From the NCBI GenBank assembly GCA_014380705.1, contig JACMJI010000430.1, forward strand, positions 1 through 8,725: a stretch of 8,725 nt of DNA, read 5' to 3'. The stretch comes from Gorillibacterium sp. GTDB taxonomy: Bacteria > Bacillota > Bacilli > Paenibacillales > NBRC-103111. The notes below the pieces were generated by a model. It made no database searches. It was not told where the DNA came from and was given only the letters and a program-made list of their open reading frames with translations. The translations under genes were made by a program, and so were the position numbers. This document shows positions 7,351 through 8,725 of this stretch, piece after piece; position 1 is the first letter of the stretch, and every line of letters starts with the position of its first letter.

Positions 7351-8725
7351 TTGAAGGGAAAATGGAATTTAAAAAAGTTCGCTTTGTCGTCCTTAGCTCT
7401 CGTATTGATACTCTCCACACTCCTCTTTACCGTTCCACAAGAAGCAAGTGCTTTTACAACGTCTGATGCCGACGCCGCTATGACAGCATTCAATAACAAG
7501 TTTTACAACACTTCAAGTCACTGGTTTTACTTCAATACAGACCGGAACAGTGATCAAAATTTCTGGGTGGAGGCCCATCTCTGGAACCTCGTTATGGATG
7601 CTTATCAAAGAACTAACAATTCTTCCTATCTAACGCAGATGACGGATATGTACAACGCCTTAGTTTCGAGGCACGGCCATAACTGGACTTCGAACAGTTG
7701 GAACGATGATATTATGTGGTGGACGCTAGCTGCGACTCGGGCTTATCAGATCACGGGAACGGTAGTATATCGCGACGATGCAAAGACCAATTTGGATTGG
7801 ATTCTGAACAACCAGATGGACAACACATTAGGCGGGGGCGTATGGGAGCACAACGACAGCCACTACGATAAGAACTCCTGCATAAACTTCCCAACCATAA
7901 TTGCAGCGGTTAACATGTCAACGATTATGAACGATAATACGTATTTAACAAAAGCACAAGAAATCTATACATGGGCCAAATCGCATCTTACCGACGGCAA
8001 CGGCAAAGTATACGATGCCGTAAGAACAGATGGTACAACCGACTATGGTTCTTCTCATTATAATCAAGGAACCTTTATTGGAGCGGCTGTCGCGCTTTAT
8101 AAGAAAACGGGAACAGTCAGCTACTTGAACGATGCAATCGCGGCGGCGACCTGGACCAAGAATAATTTAGTTGAATCCAACGGGGTCTTGTATTATGAAG
8201 GGGGCTACACTGACCTTCAAGGCGGCAAGCTGATCTTTCTTGAATATTTGAATCGCTTAATCGTGGATGGTGGACGCACAGAGTTCAAGCAATGGTTCAT
8301 CGACAACGCCCAGGCAGCATGGGATCATCGCAACAATGAGAACCTTGTGTGGGGCAACTGGAACGAACAAACGACCGGCGGCTTCAACTCATGGGCAGCA
8401 GCCCCTGTTGTGGCAGCATTAAACCTACTGGGTTCGGGTACTGCGTCAGGGACAAACAATGCAATCACAATCATCAACCCGGGATTTGAGTCGGGCAACA
8501 TCAATGGCTGGGGGGAGTGGCACCCGAGTGGACAGACAGCGATGTACGGGGTAGATTCTAACGACGTACACAGTGGAAGCTACAAATTGTATTTCTGGAA
8601 TGCAGCCCCCTATCAACAGAGTATCCACCAGATAAGAACAGGATTAGTCAACGGTTCTTATACGCTCAAGGCATGGGTGAAAGCAACCGCCTACGGCGAC
8701 ACCCCTACCTTTTGCCGAATGGAAG
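7351..8725 (+). CDS. Secreted GH76 endo-alpha-1,6-mannanase-type enzyme with C-terminal galactose-binding-like domain (3' end missing)
   Basis: The reading frame is open from TTG 7351 to the window edge: 458 residues, stop not seen. Residues 1-34 are a Sec signal peptide (MKGKWNLKK, hydrophobic core, cleavage after EASA), so the enzyme is exported. Residues 35 to about 360 form the GH76 alpha/alpha-barrel. The Asp pair D119-D120 in SWNDDIMWW corresponds to the paired catalytic Asp of Bacillus circulans Aman6 (D124-D125). FWVEAHLWNLVMDAYQRT near 71-88 and the closing SWAAAPVVAALNLL near 347-360 also fit the family. A short GSGTASGTNN linker leads to a partial beta-sandwich from about 374 (NPGFESGNINGW) of the galactose-binding-like type seen next to bacterial glycanases. 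By family the enzyme cuts alpha-1,6-mannan backbones endo-wise outside the cell; activity on another alpha-1,6-linked polymer is possible. It is the presumed supplier of ligand for the upstream importer. The TTG start is set by the site at 7337 and by the signal peptide. Confidence 0.9.
   Translation, partial: MKGKWNLKKFALSSLALVLILSTLLFTVPQEASAFTTSDADAAMTAFNNKFYNTSSHWFYFNTDRNSDQNFWVEAHLWNLVMDAYQRTNNSSYLTQMTDMYNALVSRHGHNWTSNSWNDDIMWWTLAATRAYQITGTVVYRDDAKTNLDWILNNQMDNTLGGGVWEHNDSHYDKNSCINFPTIIAAVNMSTIMNDNTYLTKAQEIYTWAKSHLTDGNGKVYDAVRTDGTTDYGSSHYNQGTFIGAAVALYKKTGTVSYLNDAIAAATWTKNNLVESNGVLYYEGGYTDLQGGKLIFLEYLNRLIVDGGRTEFKQWFIDNAQAAWDHRNNENLVWGNWNEQTTGGFNSWAAAPVVAALNLLGSGTASGTNNAITIINPGFESGNINGWGEWHPSGQTAMYGVDSNDVHSGSYKLYFWNAAPYQQSIHQIRTGLVNGSYTLKAWVKATAYGDTPTFCRME

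Noticed and set aside
7263..7499. 78-codon minus-strand open frame across the GH76 start
   Set aside because: It overlaps the signal peptide and ribosome binding site of a well-supported gene and shows no recognisable features.
1..8725. CRISPR array, tRNA, rRNA, insertion sequence or toxin-antitoxin genes
   Set aside because: No regularly spaced repeats, cloverleaf-like segments, transposase motifs or terminal inverted repeats were seen on either strand.

Overview
The window looks like part of a carbohydrate-utilisation locus from a Gram-positive Firmicute of the Paenibacillus/Bacillales type. This rests on strong GGGAGG-type ribosome binding sites, a TTG start, a Ser/Thr-rich lipoprotein solute binder of the DUF3502 type, LplB/LplC-like permeases without their own ATPase, and middling GC content. 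All five genes are on the plus strand. The genus is an inference from gene families, not from a marker gene.

Layout. Positions 41-1890 encode two CUT1-type sugar ABC permeases separated by 11 bases. A short hairpin and a strong ribosome binding site lead into the solute-binding lipoprotein (1945-3534). A 17-bp terminator hairpin (3556-3593) closes this transport operon. A short leader then precedes a large cytoplasmic multidomain glycosidase (3702-7043): an N-terminal CBM9/DOMON-like domain, an unassigned helical stretch, and a family GH31 catalytic module. A 307-base gap (7044-7350) holds a perfect 34-base palindrome. The gap is followed by a secreted GH76 protein, an endo-alpha-1,6-mannanase-type enzyme, starting at TTG 7351. 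It carries a C-terminal galactose-binding-like domain and runs off the right edge, so its 3' end is not visible.

How the genes may work together (inference). The GH76 enzyme cuts an external alpha-linked polysaccharide, by family an alpha-1,6-mannan-like polymer. The lipoprotein captures the oligosaccharides and the two permeases import them, powered by an ATPase encoded elsewhere (MsmX type). The cytosolic GH31 enzyme trims alpha-linked residues from the imported oligosaccharides. The least conventional item is the GH31 protein: it has a carbohydrate-binding-like domain although it lacks a signal peptide, and several active-site motifs differ from the textbook GH31 form. I see no defence system, mobile element, CRISPR array, tRNA or rRNA.
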